24,109 nt of DNA, from IMG/VR virus record IMGVR_UViG_3300029787_000318, positions 308 through 24,416 of that record; one strand, written 5' to 3'. Positions 20,633 through 24,109 of this stretch are shown here, one piece after another. Numbering within the stretch: position 1 is the first letter of the stretch; the number at the start of each line of letters is the position of its first letter. Both the position numbers and the translations under genes were made by a program. The DNA comes from a virus. The notes under the pieces were generated by a model, which was given only the letters and a program-made list of their open reading frames with translations, had not been told where the DNA came from and did not search any database.

Positions 20633-21138
20633 TATTTTTCTCCTTCAGTTTCTTTTTCCATTAAACCCATAAGTTTAGGGGATTCTTCTATTGTAACATT
20701 TTCTTCTTTTGCAGTTTGTTCTACTTTTATATTATTAATTACTTTGTCAAATTTTTTACGAACTAAAAATTCTTCTGCAATTTTAGTAGGTGACTTATCA
20801 TCCATTGTTATAACAATCTCTTTTATATTGGCTTTTTTTGCTATAGCTATAACCATAGACATAACTATGGGAGTAAGTAAAAGACCTAAATCAGGATTAA
20901 ATTTACCCTCTGTAAAACCTGCAAACAATAAAGTTCTAACAATAGCTTCTACAGGAACCCCTGACTTTAACATTGCTAACATATTTAAAGCAGCATCTTC
21001 TTCTGTTATAGCTCTAAATATAGATTCAGCAGCTTCGTTTATATTAGTATGCTTAGGAGAATGTTCCCAAGGATAATTACCGGGATTGTCAGTTAAAGAT
21101 TGACCCGGAACTGGTGCATCAAATGGATTATATTTCAT
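20632..21138 (-). CDS. Conserved phage structural protein (168 aa)
   Basis: The N-terminal text 'YNPFDAPVPGQSLTDNPGNYPWEHSPKHTNINEA' resembles a small virion protein seen in many marine podo- and myophages (FN.MDAP.PG.SLTDEP..YPWE.PP). It is followed by helices and a hydrophobic patch (LLLTPIVMSMVIAIA about 86-100). The family's exact place in the particle is not known to me. The C-terminus is charged and acidic. Two bases separate it from the upstream gene. Confidence 0.72.
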   Translation of the reverse strand: MKYNPFDAPVPGQSLTDNPGNYPWEHSPKHTNINEAAESIFRAITEEDAALNMLAMLKSGVPVEAIVRTLLFAGFTEGKFNPDLGLLLTPIVMSMVIAIAKKANIKEIVITMDDKSPTKIAEEFLVRKKFDKVINNIKVEQTAKEENVTIEESPKLMGLMEKETEGEK

Positions 21139-21140
21139 AA

Positions 21141-21389
21141 TTAGGACTGCACAAATCTGTTAATACGTTGTAACCAACTGTTTAATACTTCATCATAATT
21201 ATAAACATCAGGTGCTTTAGGTCCCTCTGCTTTATCCATTCCTGAAGAAGATAACTCAAACATACCCCCTAAACTAGGCTCTTCAATTAAAGGTGTAGGT
21301 GTTCTATCTTTTTGTTTATTAGTAACTGTTTTATATATATCAGCTCCTGTTTTTATTACTTTATATATTTTTGCTATATCTCCAAACAT
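21141..21389 (-). CDS. Small hypothetical virion-module protein (82 aa)
   Basis: ATG at 21389 follows AGGAGG. A short helix (IAKIYKVIKTGADIYKTV) precedes a proline- and serine-rich linker and a C-terminal helix ending LNSWLQRINRFV. It may be a small tail or connector component. Not recognised. Eight bases separate it from the upstream gene. Confidence 0.65.
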   Translation of the reverse strand: MFGDIAKIYKVIKTGADIYKTVTNKQKDRTPTPLIEEPSLGGMFELSSSGMDKAEGPKAPDVYNYDEVLNSWLQRINRFVQS

Positions 21390-21397
21390 GTTTCCTC

Positions 21398-22978
21398 CTA
21401 AATTCTGTTAATAATTTCTACTGCAAATTCACCCATTAATTCATATAACTTTGTCTTTTGATTTTCATCTGCTATATCAAAAGCTGTTTGTCTTTGTAAA
21501 GCAGCTACTGCTAAGTTGTGTTGCCTGTTTAAAGAATTTTCAGCAGCAGTATTAGACCATGATGCTTCATCTCTCCATTGTTGCCACAATCCTGACATAG
21601 CAAAGTTTGATATACCTAATAAGTTTGCAGCATTGGTTTGATTAGCAGCATTAATAGCTGCCGTGTTCGCTGTATTAGTATTTCTTCTCCATGCTACATT
21701 TGATTGGTCGATAACACGTTGATTTTCTACATTAAATCTTTCTCTTTGGTCTTTTACTTGAGTATTAAATTGACTTATCTGTGCTTGTAAAGCTGAGTTA
21801 GCTTGGTCTACTGCTATTTTATTATTAGCATTTTCTGCTTCTAATCTATTTTTTTCTGTAGCATTAAACTGACCCATAGAATTTTGCATAGTGCTATTAT
21901 TTTGTTTAATTTGAGCTTGAAGATTATCAAAGAATTGGTCAGTTTGAGACTGGCTTTCTGAATTAAATTGTCTAGCTGCATTAATAGCAGATTGGTCTGA
22001 TAAAAGTTTTTGTTGTCTTAGTTGTACATTTTGTAAATTAGCTTGTTGAGTATTATTTAAATTAGTCATATCCATTTGGAAATGCTGTTGAGCATTTAAT
22101 ACTGCAGCTTGTTGTCTATTATTTAAATTTTGAAATATTAACTGTGAATATGTTTGTGCATCTTGTTGAGCAATAGGAACAGAGGCATCTAAAACTCCTC
22201 TAGCAATAGCTTCAGCAGCAATACTAGAAGAACTTAATCCTCTTTTTGCCATAGCGGCATCTGCAACTCTTTGAGCAGCACTTGCAAATGCGGGTAAAGG
22301 TTGTCCTGCTTGTTGGGCAGCAGTTACTTCGTTAGAAATATTTTCTAATTGACCCATAACAGTAGCTTCTTTTGGTATATCGGCTACATTCATAGTAGCA
22401 GCAATAGCAGGTTGAGTAACACTACCTTGTGCAGCAGCCATTTGCTCGGCAGGAACTCCTGCTTGAACAGCATAGTTTTGATATGTTTTAGTAAAATCAG
22501 AAGGTTCAACTTGAGCGGTAGTAGCAACAGTTGTAGGGGTTATTGTAGGAGCAGTAGGAACAATAGCTTGAGCTGTAGGACTAGGTGTAGTTAATCCGGG
22601 AGTAGCTTGTATCTCACCAGTTCTTACTTGTTGTAATTGAGGACTAATCATAGCACCACTAGGTAGCGTAGGCTGTACCATTTGAGCTGCAGTAGTGGCT
22701 TGAGTTAATGCTGAAGTGTTTGTTTGAGTAGAAGGTATAGCTTGTTGAATAGCACCTACTTGTTGTTCTCTTGTTGTTGGTGATGTAGGAGAAGGTTGAG
22801 GTGTCATAGCTGTATTAGATTTCATATTAAATACTTGACCTGCTACAGTGCCTCCTTGAAACCCTATAGGTACTTGATATCTTGTACCATCTCTATCATA
22901 CATATACTGATTGCCATCCTGAGGCATAACAGCAGTATAAGGCTGACTCCCCGGTCCATATCCTAATTCAATAGCCAT
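21398..22978 (-). CDS. Low-complexity Gln/Ala/Asn/Thr-rich virion protein (526 aa)
   Basis: The first 60 residues are an ordinary Gly/Tyr-rich head. From about 60 to 190 the chain is Pro/Thr/Gln/Ala-rich and likely unfolded. From about 200 to the end it is a long, almost continuous series of helices with Gln, Asn and Ala at repeating positions (QQ, NN, AQ), as in fibrous or internal virion proteins. Proteins of this type are common in the structural modules of marine phages. No catalytic motif is seen. The stop and start spacing is tight on both sides. Confidence 0.72.
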   Translation of the reverse strand: MAIELGYGPGSQPYTAVMPQDGNQYMYDRDGTRYQVPIGFQGGTVAGQVFNMKSNTAMTPQPSPTSPTTREQQVGAIQQAIPSTQTNTSALTQATTAAQMVQPTLPSGAMISPQLQQVRTGEIQATPGLTTPSPTAQAIVPTAPTITPTTVATTAQVEPSDFTKTYQNYAVQAGVPAEQMAAAQGSVTQPAIAATMNVADIPKEATVMGQLENISNEVTAAQQAGQPLPAFASAAQRVADAAMAKRGLSSSSIAAEAIARGVLDASVPIAQQDAQTYSQLIFQNLNNRQQAAVLNAQQHFQMDMTNLNNTQQANLQNVQLRQQKLLSDQSAINAARQFNSESQSQTDQFFDNLQAQIKQNNSTMQNSMGQFNATEKNRLEAENANNKIAVDQANSALQAQISQFNTQVKDQRERFNVENQRVIDQSNVAWRRNTNTANTAAINAANQTNAANLLGISNFAMSGLWQQWRDEASWSNTAAENSLNRQHNLAVAALQRQTAFDIADENQKTKLYELMGEFAVEIINRI

Positions 22979-23178
22979 TAATTTTTACTCCCTTTAATCA
23001 TATATGCTTCCATCCACATAATTTTTTCTTTTATTACTGCTATATCTCTTTGCATTTCTATTACAGAATCTGCTTTAGCTTCTACTGCATCAAGTCGTTC
23101 TGAAAACATACCCCAAGTCATACCAATTGTTACCAATAGCACAAGATAAGGTAATAATGTTTTCAGTTCTAGTTTCAT
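22978..23178 (-). CDS. Small membrane protein with coiled coil (66 aa)
   Basis: One hydrophobic segment (LLPYLVLLVTIGMTWGMF, about 8-25) is followed by a charged helix (DAVEAKADSVIEMQRDIAVIKEKI) of coiled-coil type. That layout suits an inner-membrane spanin-like or minor holin-like protein, but it lies far from the lysis genes. The start overlaps the previous stop by four bases (ATGA). Confidence 0.68.
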   Translation of the reverse strand: MKLELKTLLPYLVLLVTIGMTWGMFSERLDAVEAKADSVIEMQRDIAVIKEKIMWMEAYMIKGSKN

Positions 23179-23471
23179 CCGTTTGCTACCTTTAGTCCAT
23201 TAACTTGATTTGAACGCTCGCTTTGTTCTTCCCACGTTCTTGCTAGTTCTTTATCTTTTGTATAATCATGTTTGTCTTTGTTCATAGCAACTACTTCATC
23301 CACAGTCATATTCATTCTTTTTTGTCTTTCTTGAAAATTTCTTTCTGCCCATGTTTCTAATCTATCTATTAAGAATTGATTATGAATAACTAATTCTTTA
23401 TTTTCTTTTCTTAATATTTTAAGTTCTTTTCTGTATTCAGTTACTTGTTCTTCAAGTTTTTTTAATGACAT
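23175..23471 (-). CDS. Coiled-coil protein (98 aa)
   Basis: ATG at 23471 has AGGAG. Residues 1-45 are a strong leucine/lysine/glutamate coiled coil (LKKLEEQVTEYRKELKILRK and on), and the rest is charged and hydrophilic. No membrane segment. It may bind one of the two membrane-anchored coiled-coil proteins encoded on either side of it. The role is inference. Confidence 0.7.
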   Translation of the reverse strand: MSLKKLEEQVTEYRKELKILRKENKELVIHNQFLIDRLETWAERNFQERQKRMNMTVDEVVAMNKDKHDYTKDKELARTWEEQSERSNQVNGLKVANG

Positions 23472-23479
23472 GTTTACTC

Positions 23480-23995
23480 CTATTTACTTTTTGCTGACAT
23501 TCCTGCTAAAGGATTGTTCAACGCTTTATTTATTTGTAATTCTAAACTTTCTTCTAGTAACTTCATTTCTTCTATAAGCTCTCTTGAATCTTCTTTTTGT
23601 CTATCTTCCACGTCATTCACAATTTCGGTTATGTGTCGTACGTCTTGCTCAACAGCTCTTAAATCTGTTTTAAGGTCATCTTTAAGTTCCCGACTAACAG
23701 TACTTATTAAGTCTATTTCACCTAGTATAATTTCTAACTCACTTTTTAAAGCATCTAATTGTTGTGATACAAGCTCTATTTGTGCTTTTGTTTGTGTTTC
23801 TACAAGAGCAATCTTTTTATCAAAGCCACTTAAATCAGGGGCAGTGTATGATTCTATTTGTGCAGACATATCTTGAAATTTTTTAAATGCCTCAAATCCG
23901 CCATATAGAACTCCTACAGCACTACTTAATGCTAGGATGACTGCAAACATCTTTCCTCCTTTAAAGGAAATACCGCCTACGCTCACTTCTGCCAT
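23480..23995 (-). CDS. Membrane-anchored coiled-coil protein (171 aa)
   Basis: A short N-terminal part, then one hydrophobic segment (FAVILALSSAVGVLYGGF, about 17-34) and over 100 residues of predicted coiled coil (residues about 55-160, with Leu and Ile at heptad spacing). The start at 23995 lies 13 bases inside the end of the upstream gene. With 22978-23178 and 23175-23471 it makes a set of three coiled-coil genes in a row, possibly one complex. Confidence 0.7.
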   Translation of the reverse strand: MAEVSVGGISFKGGKMFAVILALSSAVGVLYGGFEAFKKFQDMSAQIESYTAPDLSGFDKKIALVETQTKAQIELVSQQLDALKSELEIILGEIDLISTVSRELKDDLKTDLRAVEQDVRHITEIVNDVEDRQKEDSRELIEEMKLLEESLELQINKALNNPLAGMSAKSK

Positions 23996-24109
23996 TGTGA
24001 GTTCACCATATCATCTATTGTTTGTTGTTGTGCCATATTAAATAATACTCCGTAATTGTCTTCTATTGTTTTGTTTAAATACTCATTAACATTTGTGTCT
24101 TGTATAGCT
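23983..24109 (-). CDS. C-terminal end of a virion-module protein (partial)
   Basis: A frame on the minus strand is open from the window edge to TGA at 23985-23983. The visible 41 residues include NVNEYLNKTIEDNYGVLF, a Gln-rich turn and end DDMVNSQWQK. The gene continues beyond the window and overlaps the next start by 13 bases. Too little is visible to identify it. Confidence 0.55.
   Translation of the reverse strand, partial: AIQDTNVNEYLNKTIEDNYGVLFNMAQQQTIDDMVNSQWQK

Overview
The window is about 24 kb of a tailed-phage genome, not a chromosome. It is AT-rich, tightly packed with overlapping genes, and holds a phage replication module next to a phage structural and lysis module. The best placement is an HMO-2011-type marine phage of an alphaproteobacterium (SAR116, SAR11 or Roseobacter-clade host). 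The main reason is the family A DNA polymerase, which carries a DnaJ-like zinc-finger block (two CxxCxGxG-type units) between its exonuclease and polymerase domains. From memory this is a hallmark of that phage group. No RNA polymerase gene is visible, and the promoters seen look like host sigma70 promoters.

Layout. (1) 1-6250, plus strand: a run of small accessory or early genes, most unrecognised. Recognisable ones are a cysteine-rich gp88-like protein (1415-2104) and a DUF932-like protein (2785-3675). One small gene at 2359-2541 runs the other way. (2) 6251-6780: a gene-free, more GC-rich block dense with hairpins, with its own sigma70-like promoter. It is the best candidate here for an undescribed structured RNA. 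A 53-codon ORF and a strong intrinsic terminator (6986-7019) follow. (3) 7070-14285, plus strand: replication and recombination genes: primase, DnaB-type helicase, PolA, a putative ssDNA-binding protein, a Cas4/RecB-like Fe-S exonuclease, a second PD-(D/E)XK nuclease, a DUF3310 protein and small genes. (4) 14282-24109, minus strand: lysozyme, 3-TM holin, a small exported protein, a 1390-residue virion protein and other virion or coiled-coil proteins. The last gene is cut by the window edge. The two modules converge and overlap by four bases at 14282-14285.

Regulation. The left half carries seven exact copies of one 14-bp palindrome, GTAACACGTGTTAC. Six sit 13-37 nt before a start codon and one sits in the 3' part of the structured RNA block; none occurs after 7056. 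Three promoters share not only their -35 box but also the start of the spacer (TTGAYTTAACARGG). Together these suggest a phage regulon, with the palindrome as operator or as 5'-leader hairpin, controlling early units and the entry into the replication operon. All calls come from reading the sequence; no database search was possible.
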